A stretch of DNA of 64,000 nt from Streptomyces changanensis (GTDB lineage: Bacteria; Actinomycetota; Actinomycetes; Streptomycetales; Streptomycetaceae): contig NZ_CP102332.1 in the NCBI RefSeq assembly GCF_024600715.1, positions 5,828,001-5,892,000 of the forward strand, given 5' to 3'. The position numbers and the translations under genes were made by a program. A model generated the notes under the pieces. That model was not told the origin of the DNA, made no database searches, and saw only the letters and a program-made list of their open reading frames with translations. How positions within the stretch are numbered: position 1 is the first letter of the stretch; every line of letters starts with the position of its first letter. Positions 32,142 through 42,344 of this stretch are shown here, piece by piece.

Positions 32142-34718
32142 TCAGGGCTTCTTGAAGACGGTGACGGCGAGTCCGTCGGCGGTGGTGCTGGTGGAGTCGG
32201 TGGTCCCGTTGGTGTCGAGGACCTTCTTCCAGGTGCCGGCGGGCAGGTTCACGTTCACGGGACTGTTCGTGGGGTTGTAGACCACGACTGTGTCGTGGCT
32301 GGTCGGGGCATCGGCGCGTGAGCTGATTGCCGAGGTGACGACGGAGCCGTTGACGCTGGTGGCCATCTGGGCCTTCACCGCGTCCCAGGTGCCCAGGCGC
32401 AGGGCGGGGGTGTTCTTGCGGAGCGTGATGGCGTCCTTGTAGTAGCGGAAGGTCGCGTTGTTGGTGGTCTTCTCGCCCCATTGGACGGCGTTGACGTTGT
32501 CGCCGGCCTCGTAGGAGTTCTTCGCGGCCTCGTAGTCGCCGTTGACGACCTTGGAGTGGAGGAACTCGTCGCCCTCGTGGAAGAAGGGGATGCCCTGGGA
32601 GGTGAGGACCATGCCGGCGGCGAAGCGGTTCATCTGTCCGGCGCGGCCGGTGGTGCCGCCGTTGACGCCGGAGTAGGTGATCTTGTCCCAGATGTTGAGG
32701 TCGTCGTGGGCGGAGACGTAGTTGATCGTCTGCTCGGGGTCGTAGGCGAAGGCGGGGTCCCAGGGGTTGGGCAGGGGGCTCGTGCTCTTCGTGGTCAGCG
32801 GGGAGCCGCGCATGCCCAGGGCGATCGCGGAGGCGTTGGAGGAGGAGCCGCCCATGTAGCCGAGGATCCGGTCGCGGGTGCCGCCCTTGACGGCGTCGCG
32901 GTAGGCGCCGTTGAAGACGCCCACGTGGCCGCCGGCGAGAGCGGGCGTCGTGCCGTAGCGGACCTTCTGCGCCTGCTGCGGGTCGTCGACGCCGCCGCTC
33001 CACGGCTCGCCGTGGATCTGCAGGGTGCGGTCGGGGAAGGAGGACTGGAGGTACTTGGCCCACTGGTCGACGTTCTTGTACTGGTGGACGCCGAGGAGGT
33101 CGAAGCGGAATCCGTCGATGTTGTAGGTGTCGACCCAGTACCTCAGGGAGTCCATGATCATGCGGCTGACCATGGGGTTGCCGTCGTCGAGGGAATTGCC
33201 GGTGCCGGACAGCTCGGTCTGGTGGTAGTACTTCCCGGTGATGTTCTGGAAGACGTCCTTGTTCGCCGTGTGGTTGTAGACGACGTCCATGATCACGCGG
33301 ATGCCGTTCTTGTGGAACTCGTTCACCATCGTCTGGAACTCGCGCACCCGGTCCTCGGGGGCGGTGAACTGGGAGAACTGCTCCTCGGGAACGTTGTAGT
33401 TGAGCGGGTCGTAGCCCCAGTTGGGCACGGTGCTGTTGAAGTCGAACGACGGCAGCAGCTGGACGTGCGTGACGCCGAGCTCCTTGAGGTGGTCGATGCC
33501 CGTCTTGACGCCGTTGTGGGTGGTGCCGGTCTGGGTGAGGCCGGCGAACTTGCCGCGCTTGGCCGCGTCGACACCGGAGCTGGGGTCGATGGTGAAGCTG
33601 CGGACGTTCATCTCGTAGATGACGGCGTCCTCGCGCTTGGTGATCACCGGGCGCGGAGCCCAGCCGCCGACGGGTGTGATGGACTCGGTGTCCATGACGA
33701 TGCCCTCGGTGGTGCCGGGCTTGACCATGCGGGCGTAGGGATCGCGGACGGTGTTGTTGCCGACGCGGAACTGGTAGGGCTGGTTCTTCCAGTTCCCGGG
33801 GACGACGGCCTGGTAGACGCCGGTGTAGCCGCTGACATCCGCGGGCTGGAGGGGGTGGCTCTGGCCGCCGACGGTGACGGACACCTGGGAGCTGTCGGGG
33901 GACCAGATGCGGAAGGTGGTCTCGGTGGGGGTGTAGAGGGCGCCGAGGGTGCCGTCGAGGGGCGGACCGGGCGGCTGCTCGGTCCGCACGTTCAGCACGT
34001 GGGTGGTGCTGTTGTAGGTGAAGTCGACGGCGGAGCCGGTCCGGGGGACGGTGAACCCGATGTCGGCGCCGGTGGGGCTGCCGCCCTGGCCGTAGCTCTC
34101 GGTCCAGGACTGGCCGATGGCGGCCTTGACGGCCCAGGTGCCGGCGGGGATGGCGGTGGTGGACCAGGTGTAGATCCCGTCGCCGTCGGTGTCCTTGAGC
34201 CAGGAGGCCAGACAGTTCGGCGCCCAGTCGGCGGCGCAGCCGATCTCGGACTGGAAGGACCCTCCGGCGGTGACGATCTTGTGGTTGACGTCGTCGGCGA
34301 TCCAGTGGGTGACCGGGTCGTAGACGAAGGTGACGTTCTTGCCGCCGGCCGGGATGTTCAGGGGGATGTCGGCGCCGTAGTACTGGGCGTTGGCGCCGTA
34401 GTTGTCGGCCCAGCTGTTGTTGAGGGCGGCCTTGTAGGCGTGGGAGCCGGCGGGGATGTTGATGGTCTTCGACCAGGCGCCGGAGCCGTCGGTGCGGGCG
34501 GTGAGCTGGGCCTGGCCGCAGTTGGGGGCCCAGTCGCCGGAGCAGCCGATCTCGCTGTTGAAGGTGCCGGGGACCGAGACGGCGGTGGCGGTGGTCTCGG
34601 CCTGGGCGGTGGTGGTGAGGGCGGGGACGAGCGCCAGTCCCATGGCGGTCGCGGCCAGGAGCGCGGGTGCGGTCCGTCCTCTGGGGCGCCGGGAGGGGCG
34701 CGTGGGGGTGCCGTGCAA
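32142..34718 (-). CDS. pulA: Secreted type I pullulanase (X25 domains + GH13_14)
   Basis: This 858-residue protein has a signal peptide (about 1-40: ALLAATAMGLALVPALTTTAQA), two X25-like modules (about 45-145 and 145-255, each with CxxDWAPNC and DPVTHWI) and a linker/CBM48-like domain (about 265-370). The GH13 catalytic barrel follows. Type I pullulanase signature NWGYDPLNY is seen, then DVVYNHT, GFRFDLLGVH (nucleophile about D540), HGEPW (acid/base about E571) and SAHDD. It debranches pullulan and starch outside the cell to feed the maltose transporter. A 421-base upstream region with an AT-rich motif suggests its own promoter. Confidence 0.92.
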   Translation of the reverse strand: MHGTPTRPSRRPRGRTAPALLAATAMGLALVPALTTTAQAETTATAVSVPGTFNSEIGCSGDWAPNCGQAQLTARTDGSGAWSKTINIPAGSHAYKAALNNSWADNYGANAQYYGADIPLNIPAGGKNVTFVYDPVTHWIADDVNHKIVTAGGSFQSEIGCAADWAPNCLASWLKDTDGDGIYTWSTTAIPAGTWAVKAAIGQSWTESYGQGGSPTGADIGFTVPRTGSAVDFTYNSTTHVLNVRTEQPPGPPLDGTLGALYTPTETTFRIWSPDSSQVSVTVGGQSHPLQPADVSGYTGVYQAVVPGNWKNQPYQFRVGNNTVRDPYARMVKPGTTEGIVMDTESITPVGGWAPRPVITKREDAVIYEMNVRSFTIDPSSGVDAAKRGKFAGLTQTGTTHNGVKTGIDHLKELGVTHVQLLPSFDFNSTVPNWGYDPLNYNVPEEQFSQFTAPEDRVREFQTMVNEFHKNGIRVIMDVVYNHTANKDVFQNITGKYYHQTELSGTGNSLDDGNPMVSRMIMDSLRYWVDTYNIDGFRFDLLGVHQYKNVDQWAKYLQSSFPDRTLQIHGEPWSGGVDDPQQAQKVRYGTTPALAGGHVGVFNGAYRDAVKGGTRDRILGYMGGSSSNASAIALGMRGSPLTTKSTSPLPNPWDPAFAYDPEQTINYVSAHDDLNIWDKITYSGVNGGTTGRAGQMNRFAAGMVLTSQGIPFFHEGDEFLHSKVVNGDYEAAKNSYEAGDNVNAVQWGEKTTNNATFRYYKDAITLRKNTPALRLGTWDAVKAQMATSVNGSVVTSAISSRADAPTSHDTVVVYNPTNSPVNVNLPAGTWKKVLDTNGTTDSTSTTADGLAVTVFKKP

Positions 34719-34894
34719 GGTGGTGCCTCCTCGGGATGGGGATCACCCGTCCGGCAGACGGAGGTGCCGTCGGCGCGGGTGGTGAGGGAAGACGCGCTGT
34801 CGTCGTGACCAGCGGCGCGGCTCTGCAGCAGGCATGCGTCTGCTGTACGGGCCAGGGGTCGGGCGGGAGTGCATCCGCCGCGCTAACTCGTTTG

Positions 34895-34911
34895 TAACTC
34901 CAGTTAATAAC
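34895..34911 (-). promoter_or_regulatory. AT-rich 17-bp operator candidate upstream of pulA1
   Basis: On the minus strand GTTATTAACTGGAGTTA lies about 180 bases before the pullulanase start, in a strikingly AT-rich patch (34880-34925). It matches the motif upstream of malE (43839-43855) at 15 of 17 positions. Probable site of a maltose-locus LacI regulator. Confidence 0.6.
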
Positions 34912-35139
34912 TTGGTGACTTGGGGTCGTCAATGGCTCGGACAGGATCCGCGCGGACTGTTACCGATGTCCGCTGCGCGGAGTGCGTGTCGTGCGGTGCG
35001 GGCACCAGCGGCCGAGGCGGCGGCGGTCTTTCTCCGTGCGGGCGCGGGGGCGTGGGGGCGGTTCACGGTGGGGCAACGCGGCGGCCCGGCAGGTCGGCGC
35101 GGTTGCGCTGTCCTGCCGGGCCGGCGGTTGGGGCGCGGG

Positions 35140-38100
35140 TTACTTCTGGATGAAGACGGCGACGGTGTGGGCGGGGACGGTGAACGTGCCCGTAGCCGGG
35201 TCGAAGGCCGCCTGCTTGACGACCGGGTCGCTGCCGCCGCTCTGGACGGGGTGGAGGGACTGCCGGGTGCCGGCGAGGTTCTTGACCGTCTGGGTCTGTG
35301 CGTTCGGGGTGGCGTTGTAGACGACGGTGACGGACTTGTAGGTGTCCAGGCCGTGGCCGTCGAGATGCTGGGTGATGACGCCGGGCTTCTCGCCGGTGGT
35401 GCCGGACAGGGGGAAGGTCAGGCGCTGCTGGATGGCGTGGGCGGTGCCCAGGGAGAACAGCGGGGTGGACTGCTTGATCTTCAGGTACTGCTGGAACTGG
35501 GCGGTGGTGGCACCGGTCTCGGCGCAGCCGGGGCGCAGCTCGGGGTCGGCCAGCAGCGGCCCGGCGAGGGGCCACTGGGCACTGTTGGACTCGGCGAGCG
35601 GCAGGCCTCGGCCGAAGCCGTTTCCGTTGCGGCAGTCCCATTGGATGGAGTTGAACCAGTCGCCGCTGTCGTAGGAGTTGTGGTCGAGGGACTTGGAGCG
35701 GAGGAGGTCGGTGCCGCCCTGGGCCATGGAGGGGCTCTGGGAGAGGGTGCTGGTGGCGAGCGCGAGGGCCTGGAGGCGGGCGCGGTTCGCGGGGGTGGTG
35801 TCGGGGGCGAGCTTGTAGGCGAGGGCGTCGAAGAGGGCGAGGTTGTCGTGGGCCTCGACGTAGTTGACGGCTTCGGCGGGTGTGGCGGTGTAGCCGGCGG
35901 GCTGGCCGTTGTAGTCGATCTGGGCGCCGGTGCGGCGGGTGCCGTCGCTGGTGGTGAAGGTGTAGCGGGCGAGGTTGCCGGTCAGGCCGATCTTGACCAG
36001 GTCCATGTCGTGCAGGAGGCGGGCCTTCTGCTGCTCGGGCGTGCCGTTGACGTCGGCGCCGTTGGGGGCGGTGTACAGGCCGCTGGCAAAGCCCTGGCGG
36101 CGGGGGTCGGCATCGGAGACGCCACCGCCGCGGGCACCGTCCCGGAGCCGGTCGTTGAAGGTGCCGATGCCGGTGCCAGCCATGTTCTTCTGTGTGGCCT
36201 GGGCGAAGCGGGCGTCGTTGGCGACGATGCCGTAGTCCCAGCCCTCGCCGTACAGCAGGCTGGCCTTGCCGTTGATGCCGTCGCGTCCGGGGGTGAGCTT
36301 GGCCAGCGAGGACTTGACGTCGAGCATGGTCTGCTTGGGGTCGAGGCCCATGAGGTCGAAGCGGAAGCCGTCGATGCGGTAGTGCTTGGCCCAGGTGGTC
36401 ACGGAGTCGACGACGAGCTTGTTCATCATCGCGTTCTCGGGGGCGGTGTCGGCGCAGCAGCTGTCGCGGGTGACGGTGCCGGTGGCGTCCAGGCGCTGGT
36501 AGTAGCCGGGGACGATCTTGTCGAGGACGGAGGCGGCGTCCTGGCCGGCGGCGGCGGTGTGGTTGTAGACGACGTCCATGACGACGTTGAGTCCGGCGTC
36601 GTGGATGGCCTTGACCATCTGGCGGAACTGGACGATGCGGTCGGTGCCGTCGGGGGCGGTGGCGTAGGCGCCTTCGGGGACGGTGAAGTGGAAGGGGTTG
36701 TAGCCCCAGTTGTAGGCGTCGCGGGCCTGGGTGGTGGCGACGCACGCCTGCTGTTCGGACGAGTCGGGCGCCATGGCGTCCATGTCGCAGGCCGGGGTGG
36801 CCTGGTCGGCGCGCAGTTCGGCGGTTCCGGCGAAGTCGAAGGCAGGCAGGAGCTGGATGGTGGTGACGCCGGCGGCCTTGAGGTCCTTCAGGTGCTTCAT
36901 GCCCAGCGAGCGGGAGTCGGCGAAGGCGAGGTAGGTGCCGCGCCTGTCCGTGGGCAGGCTGGTGTCGGCGGAGGAGAAGTCACGGATGTGGATCTCCTGG
37001 ATCTGCTGCTTCTCCAGGGGCAGGGCCTTGGGGGAGCGTGACGTGTCCCAGCCGGCGGGCAGGGTGGCCCGGTCGGCGAGGTCGACGATCTGGCTGCGGG
37101 TGGAGTTCGCCGACAGCGACAGCGAGTAGGGGTCGGTGACGGTGTTGGTGACGGTCTTCTGCGTCGCCGGGGTCCACACCTTGACCTGGTAGCGGTAGTA
37201 GAGGTTCTTCCAGCTCTTCTCGCCGCGCACCGACCACACGCCGGTGGTGCGGTCGAGGGTGAGTGGCACGGTGCGGGCCGTGGTGGAGGCGGGGGTGTCG
37301 TAGAGCTCGACGCTCACGGACTGGGCGGTGGGCGCCCACAGCGACAGGGTGGGCCGGTCGGCGTGGAAGACGGGGCCGAGCGTGGCCCGCTTGGCCATGT
37401 CCGCGTATAGCGCGTCGAGGACGCCGGCGGTCTGCAGTCCGGTGGCGTCGGTGAGCTGTCCGTCGGGGCCGAGGGCGGCGATCGCGCTCTGTCCCTTGAC
37501 GAGCTCGCGTGCCTCGGCGGCCCGGGCGGTGGGGACACGGAGCGCGCCGAGCTTGGCCAGGTGCGGGTACGTGGCCTTCAGTGCCTGGGGCAGGCCCTTG
37601 GGGTCGTACTGGAGCGGGATGGTGGTACCGCCGCTGATGCCGGTTCCGTCGGCGGCGAGCCCGCCGTCGGGGGCGGTGGCCAGCTGGTAGGTGGTGCCGG
37701 CGGGGTGGCCGGTGGTGTCCCAGGCGATGAGGTCGGGGGCGAGCCAGTATCCGGAGCGCGGTGCGAGGCTCGGCTTGGGCTTGCCCGGGTAGACGCTCAG
37801 CCTCTTGGAGGCGGTGCTGTAGCCGAAGGTGGTCTCGGCTCCGTCGGAGGCCACGGTGAAGCTGGTCGGCTCGCCGGTGGGCTGGGCGGGCAGTCCGAGG
37901 CCGGGCCGGGCGGTGTAGGTGCCGGCGGGGAGCTTGGTGGTGGTGAAGGTGGCGATGCCGTCGCCGTCGGGGTCGGTCAGCCAGGAGGCCAGGCAGTCGG
38001 CGGCGCCGTCCGTCGCGCACCCGAGTTCGCTCTGGAAGGTGCCGAGCGCGGTGACCAGGGTGGTGCTGAGGGTGTCGGTGATCCAGTGGGTGACCGGGTC

Positions 38101-38487
38101 GTAGACGAAGGTGACCTCGGCGCCGCCGGCGGGGACGGTGAGGGGGATGTTCGCGCCGCCGGGGGCGGCGTTCTGGCCGTAGTTGACCGCCCAGCTGCGG
38201 TCGAGGGCGGCCTTGTACTGGTAGGTCCCGGCCGCGAGGCGGGCGGTCAGGGCCCAGGTGCCGTCGGGGCGCAGAGCCATCTGGGCCTGGTCGCAGTCGG
38301 CGGCCCAGTCCCCTGCGCAGCCGAGCTGGTTGTCGAAGTCGGAGGCGACGGCGACCGTGGTGGGCTGCGGGGTGTCGGCGGCGATGGCCGGTATCGCGGC
38401 GGTGCCGGCCACCAGGCTGAGGGCCACGGCGGCGGACCTTCTGGTCAGGCGGCCGCGGCCGCGCGCGGAGGTGGAACGTGACGTCAT
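35140..38487 (-). CDS. Secreted pullulanase-type alpha-1,6-glucosidase, large form
   Basis: This 1115-residue secreted enzyme has a signal (about 1-36), two X25-like modules (about 42-140 and 140-235, DPVTHWI repeated), a further N-terminal domain, a CBM48-like domain (about 375-480) and a GH13 barrel. Motifs include NWGYNPFHF, DVVYNHT, GFRFDLMGLD (about D710), YGEGWDYG (about E746) and EAHDN. It resembles the large pullulanase downstream of aglA in S. coelicolor. It follows aglA by 102 bases with no clear terminator, so it may be the last gene of the mal operon. Confidence 0.92.
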   Translation of the reverse strand: MTSRSTSARGRGRLTRRSAAVALSLVAGTAAIPAIAADTPQPTTVAVASDFDNQLGCAGDWAADCDQAQMALRPDGTWALTARLAAGTYQYKAALDRSWAVNYGQNAAPGGANIPLTVPAGGAEVTFVYDPVTHWITDTLSTTLVTALGTFQSELGCATDGAADCLASWLTDPDGDGIATFTTTKLPAGTYTARPGLGLPAQPTGEPTSFTVASDGAETTFGYSTASKRLSVYPGKPKPSLAPRSGYWLAPDLIAWDTTGHPAGTTYQLATAPDGGLAADGTGISGGTTIPLQYDPKGLPQALKATYPHLAKLGALRVPTARAAEARELVKGQSAIAALGPDGQLTDATGLQTAGVLDALYADMAKRATLGPVFHADRPTLSLWAPTAQSVSVELYDTPASTTARTVPLTLDRTTGVWSVRGEKSWKNLYYRYQVKVWTPATQKTVTNTVTDPYSLSLSANSTRSQIVDLADRATLPAGWDTSRSPKALPLEKQQIQEIHIRDFSSADTSLPTDRRGTYLAFADSRSLGMKHLKDLKAAGVTTIQLLPAFDFAGTAELRADQATPACDMDAMAPDSSEQQACVATTQARDAYNWGYNPFHFTVPEGAYATAPDGTDRIVQFRQMVKAIHDAGLNVVMDVVYNHTAAAGQDAASVLDKIVPGYYQRLDATGTVTRDSCCADTAPENAMMNKLVVDSVTTWAKHYRIDGFRFDLMGLDPKQTMLDVKSSLAKLTPGRDGINGKASLLYGEGWDYGIVANDARFAQATQKNMAGTGIGTFNDRLRDGARGGGVSDADPRRQGFASGLYTAPNGADVNGTPEQQKARLLHDMDLVKIGLTGNLARYTFTTSDGTRRTGAQIDYNGQPAGYTATPAEAVNYVEAHDNLALFDALAYKLAPDTTPANRARLQALALATSTLSQSPSMAQGGTDLLRSKSLDHNSYDSGDWFNSIQWDCRNGNGFGRGLPLAESNSAQWPLAGPLLADPELRPGCAETGATTAQFQQYLKIKQSTPLFSLGTAHAIQQRLTFPLSGTTGEKPGVITQHLDGHGLDTYKSVTVVYNATPNAQTQTVKNLAGTRQSLHPVQSGGSDPVVKQAAFDPATGTFTVPAHTVAVFIQK

Positions 38488-38589
38488 GGAACACCTCGTT
38501 GTGTCGCGGGGGTGGGGTGTGCGCGGGTATGCCTGCTGACGGCCCCGCGGGCAGGCGGTCGCGGAGCCGTCAGCAGGAGATCGAGAGGG

Positions 38590-40272
38590 TCAGGCGGTGG
38601 TCCACCAGACGGTGGAGTCCGCGGGCAGGACGGTCCGGGCGTTGCCCACAGTGATGTGGGCGCTGGCCATCAGGGGCGTACCGGGGGTGTCGACGGTGAC
38701 CGGGTCGCCGGTGACGTTGACGGTACAGATGAACGTGGGTCCGCCCCCGGTGGTGCGCTCGAAGATGAGGACGCCGTCGGGGCTCGGGAGCCAGCGCAGG
38801 TTGTCTGCGCCGCCGAGGGCGGGGTGCCTGCGGCGCAGGGCGAGGGCGGAACGGTACATCTCCAGGGTGGAGCCCGGGGCGCCGGTCTGGGCCTCGACGC
38901 TGAGCTCGCCCCAGGTGTCGGGCTGTGGCAGCCAGGAGCCGCCGGTCCCGAAGCCGTAGGAGGTGCCTTCGGTGGTCCAGGGGATGGGGACTCGGCAGCC
39001 GTCGCGGAAGCCGTCCTGGCCGGCGCCGCGGAAGTAGGCGGGGTCTTGGCGGACCTCGTCGGGCAGGTCGGTGACGTCCGGGAGGCCCAGTTCCTCGCCC
39101 TGGTAGATGTAGGCGGAGCCGGGCAGGGCGAGCATGAGCAGGCTCGCGGCGCGGGCGCGGCGCAGGCCGAGTTCGCGGTCCCCGGGCTCGCGGATCTGGG
39201 TGCCCAGGCCGGGCGGGTTGGCGAAGCGGGTGGCGTGCCGGGTGACGTCGTGGTTGGACAGGACCCAGGTGGCGGGGGCGCCGACGGGGCGCATCGCGTT
39301 CAGGGTGCCCTCGATGACGTCGCGCAGCGGCTCGGCTTGCCAGGCGGTGGCGAGGTACTGGAAGTTGAACGCCTGGTGCAGTTCGTCGGGGCGGACGTAG
39401 TTCGCGGTCCGCTCCAGGGTCGGGGCCCACGCCTCGGCGACGCCGATCCGCTCGTCGGCGTACTCGGCGAAGATGGTGTGCCAGTGGCGGTAGATCTCGT
39501 GGACGCCGTCCTGGTCGAAGCAGGGACCGGCGTCGTTGCCGAGCAGCCGCATCCGCTCGTGGTCGCCGAGGTCGGGCAGGCCATCGGCCTTGACCAGGCC
39601 GTGGGCGACGTCGATGCGGAAGCCGTCGGCGCCCAGGTCGAGCCAGAAGCGCAGGATGGATCCGAACTCGTCGCGGACCGCAGGGTGTTCCCAGTTGAAG
39701 TCGGGCTGCTGCGGGGCGAACAGGTGCAGGTACCACTGGCCCGGGGTTCCGTCGGGGTTCTTCGTGCGGGTCCAGGCCGGGCCGCCGAAGACGGACTCCC
39801 AGTCGTTGGGCGGCAGCTCGCCGTCCTCGCCCAGGCCGTCGCGGAAGTGGAACCGTTCGCGCAGGCGGGAGCCGGGTCCCTCGCGCAGGGCCTGCTGGAA
39901 CCACTGGTGCTGGTCCGAGCAGTGGTTGGGGACGAGGTCGACGAGTATGCGCAGGCCCAGACGGTGTGCTTCGCCGATGAGGACGACGGCGTCGTCGAGG
40001 GTGCCGAACATCGGGTCGACGACCCGGTAGTCGGCGACGTCGTAGCCGGCGTCGGCCTGCGGGGAGGAGTAGAACGGCGACAGCCACACGGCGTCGACGC
40101 CGAGGTCGCGCAGGTAGGGCAGGCGGCTGGTGATGCCGGGCAGGTCGCCCATGCCGTCGCCGTTGGCGTCGGCGAAGCTGCGGGGGTAGACCTGGTAGAT
40201 CACCGCCTCCCGCCACCAGCCTGTTACGGGGCTGGTGTGCGCGGTCTGGGCAGCGACGAGCGACTGGGTCAT
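38590..40272 (-). CDS. aglA: Alpha-glucosidase AglA (GH13)
   Basis: This 560-residue intracellular GH13 enzyme has the oligo-1,6-glucosidase/alpha-glucosidase layout: YQVYPRSFADANGDGMGDL, DLVPNHCSD, GFRIDVAHG (nucleophile about D220), VAEAW (acid/base about E280) and LSNHDVTRH. No signal peptide is present, consistent with hydrolysis of imported maltose or maltodextrins. It lies 92 bases after malG on the same strand, as in S. coelicolor, where aglA follows malEFG. Product could also act on nigero- or isomalto-oligosaccharides released by the secreted glucanases of this island; that is inference. Confidence 0.92.
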   Translation of the reverse strand: MTQSLVAAQTAHTSPVTGWWREAVIYQVYPRSFADANGDGMGDLPGITSRLPYLRDLGVDAVWLSPFYSSPQADAGYDVADYRVVDPMFGTLDDAVVLIGEAHRLGLRILVDLVPNHCSDQHQWFQQALREGPGSRLRERFHFRDGLGEDGELPPNDWESVFGGPAWTRTKNPDGTPGQWYLHLFAPQQPDFNWEHPAVRDEFGSILRFWLDLGADGFRIDVAHGLVKADGLPDLGDHERMRLLGNDAGPCFDQDGVHEIYRHWHTIFAEYADERIGVAEAWAPTLERTANYVRPDELHQAFNFQYLATAWQAEPLRDVIEGTLNAMRPVGAPATWVLSNHDVTRHATRFANPPGLGTQIREPGDRELGLRRARAASLLMLALPGSAYIYQGEELGLPDVTDLPDEVRQDPAYFRGAGQDGFRDGCRVPIPWTTEGTSYGFGTGGSWLPQPDTWGELSVEAQTGAPGSTLEMYRSALALRRRHPALGGADNLRWLPSPDGVLIFERTTGGGPTFICTVNVTGDPVTVDTPGTPLMASAHITVGNARTVLPADSTVWWTTA

Positions 40273-40364
40273 GACGGGAGTCCTCACGTCAGGGCGCGGC
40301 GAAGCGGTGCGCCGGCGTGGACAGGATGAGTCGGAAGGGCGAGCACGGCGGGCAGCGGGGCGGT

Positions 40365-41258
40365 TCAGCCCTTGGTGCCGCCGGCGGTGAGGCCGGCCAC
40401 GAGGTGGCGCTGGACGATGTAGAACACCGCGCCGGCGGGGATAGCGATCAGGACCGAGGTGGCGGCCAGGTAGTTCCACTGGGAGTTGAACTGGCTGATG
40501 TAGCTCTGCAGGCCGACGGCGAGGGTGTACTTCTCCTCGGTGAGCATGAACTTCGACGCGAACGCGACCTCGCCCCAGGCGGTGATGAAGGTGTAGAACG
40601 CGGCGACGGCGAGCCCGGGCCGGGCCAAGGGCAGGATCAGGCGCCAGAAGGTGCCGAACGGGGAGAGGCCGTCGATGCGTCCGGCTTCGTCGATCTCGAC
40701 CGGGATGGTGTCGAAGTAGCCCTTGAGGAGCCACGCGCAGTACGGGACGGCGGTCGAGCAGTAGATGATGACCAGCCCGCCGTAGGTGTCCAGGAGGCCA
40801 AGGCTGCCCATGATCTTGTAGAGCGGGACCATGAGGACGGCGACCGGGAACATCTGGGTGAGCAGGAAGGTGTACATCAGCGAGCCGCGTCCGAGGAACT
40901 TCATCCGGGACACCGCGTAGGCGGCGCTGGCGGCGATGAGGACGCCGATGAGCATGGTGCCGGCGGCGACGATGATGCTGTTGAGCATCCAGGTCCCGAA
41001 GCCGGTGTTCTTCAGGACGTGGGTGTAGTTGTCCAGCGTCGCGTTGCCCAGGATGCGGGAGGGGTGCTGGTAGTCGTTCTTGTCTGGGCCGAGGGAGATG
41101 TAGAAGATCCACAGGACCGGGAAGACGGCCATGAAGGCCGAGGCTGCCAGGACGGCGTGCAGGGAGACCGAGGATTTACGGCTGCGGCGGCTGAGCAGTC
41201 GGCGGGGGTCGTTCAGGGCCTGGGCGCCCCCGGCGGGCGGGGTGGTCGTGCTGGTCAT
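40365..41258 (-). CDS. malG: Maltose/maltodextrin ABC permease MalG
   Basis: This 297-residue binding-protein-dependent permease has six predicted membrane segments and the EAA loop VEIDEAGRIDGLSPFGTFWR that contacts the ATPase. The ATG follows the malF stop with no gap (TAAATG), so translation is coupled. No ATPase gene is in this operon, as expected if the shared MsiK-type ATPase is used. Confidence 0.94.
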   Translation of the reverse strand: MTSTTTPPAGGAQALNDPRRLLSRRSRKSSVSLHAVLAASAFMAVFPVLWIFYISLGPDKNDYQHPSRILGNATLDNYTHVLKNTGFGTWMLNSIIVAAGTMLIGVLIAASAAYAVSRMKFLGRGSLMYTFLLTQMFPVAVLMVPLYKIMGSLGLLDTYGGLVIIYCSTAVPYCAWLLKGYFDTIPVEIDEAGRIDGLSPFGTFWRLILPLARPGLAVAAFYTFITAWGEVAFASKFMLTEEKYTLAVGLQSYISQFNSQWNYLAATSVLIAIPAGAVFYIVQRHLVAGLTAGGTKG

Positions 41259-42257
41259 TTAGAGGGCCCCCTGGTCGTTGCGCTTGAGCCAGCGGCGGTA
41301 GACGCTCGTGAAGACCACGAGGAGTGACAGGCACAGGATGCCGACGGTCGCAGAGCGCGCGTAGTCCTGGGGCTGCTGGCCGAAGAAGAGCCGGTAGGCG
41401 TAGGTGACGAGGATCTGGACGCTGTCGCTGTTGCCGCCGAAGAGCAGGAAGATCACGTTGAACTGGTTGAAGGTCCAGATCACGCCGAGCAGGATCACGG
41501 TGCTGCTGACGGGCCGCAGGCCGGGCAGGGTGACGTTGACGAACCGCTGCCAGGGGGTGGCGCCGTCCATCTCTGCTGCTTCGTACAGCTCGCGGGGGAT
41601 GGACTGCAGGCCGCCGAGCATGGAGATCATGATGAAGGGGAAGCCACACCAGATGTTCACGGCGATCGCGGCGACCTTCTGGGCGAAGGGGTCGCTGAGC
41701 CAGGACGGCCCGTCGAGCCCGAGGCCGATCAGGATCTGGTTGACGACGCCGTCGTCGGCGAGGATCAGCCGCCAGGCGAAGATCGTCACGAAGGTCGGCA
41801 CGGCCCAGGGCAGGATCAGCAGCATGCGGTAGAAACCGCGGGCCTTGATCTGCCGGTTGATCGCGACGGCGAGGCCCAGGCCGAGAGCGTAGGTGAGAGC
41901 GACGCAGGCGACGGTCCAGATCACGGTCCACACGAAGTGCGGCCAGAACTGGTTGTTGGAGCCGGTGAGGATCTCGGTGTAGTTCTTCAGCCCGACCCAC
42001 GAGTAGGAGTCGGGAATCTCGTTGACGCCGATGGTGCGTCCGACGTTCAGGCTGGTGGCGTCCGTAAACGTCAGGTAGATGCCCTGGATCAGGGGGTACG
42101 CCACGACGGTGAGCAGCACCAGCACGACGGGCACGCACATGGCCCAGGCGTACCAGTACTGGTTGTAGGAGTTCTTGATGAGCTGCATCGGGCCGCGGCC
42201 GGAGCCCCGGCCGTGGTGGCTCTGGCGGGCGGATTTGCCCTCGACGACTGTGGTCAT
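41259..42257 (-). CDS. malF: Maltose/maltodextrin ABC permease MalF
   Basis: This 332-residue permease has an N-terminal charged stretch and six membrane segments (first at WAMCVPVVLVLLTVVAYPLI). Its EAA loop is LYEAAEMDGATPWQRFVNVT. The long periplasmic domain of enteric MalF is absent, as in other actinobacteria. It lies 87 bases after malE and abuts malG. Confidence 0.94.
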   Translation of the reverse strand: MTTVVEGKSARQSHHGRGSGRGPMQLIKNSYNQYWYAWAMCVPVVLVLLTVVAYPLIQGIYLTFTDATSLNVGRTIGVNEIPDSYSWVGLKNYTEILTGSNNQFWPHFVWTVIWTVACVALTYALGLGLAVAINRQIKARGFYRMLLILPWAVPTFVTIFAWRLILADDGVVNQILIGLGLDGPSWLSDPFAQKVAAIAVNIWCGFPFIMISMLGGLQSIPRELYEAAEMDGATPWQRFVNVTLPGLRPVSSTVILLGVIWTFNQFNVIFLLFGGNSDSVQILVTYAYRLFFGQQPQDYARSATVGILCLSLLVVFTSVYRRWLKRNDQGAL

Positions 42258-42344
42258 CTCGGCACCTCATGGGACAAGGAAGGAAAAGGAGCGTCAGCCG
42301 GGCGGGCTGCCCCGGGCGTGGCAGGGGCAGCCCGCAGGGGGGTG

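Noticed and set aside
34834..37041. A 735-codon plus-strand frame opposite the large pullulanase gene.
   Set aside because: Val/Gly-rich antisense shadow; the minus strand encodes clear GH13 motifs over the same bases.
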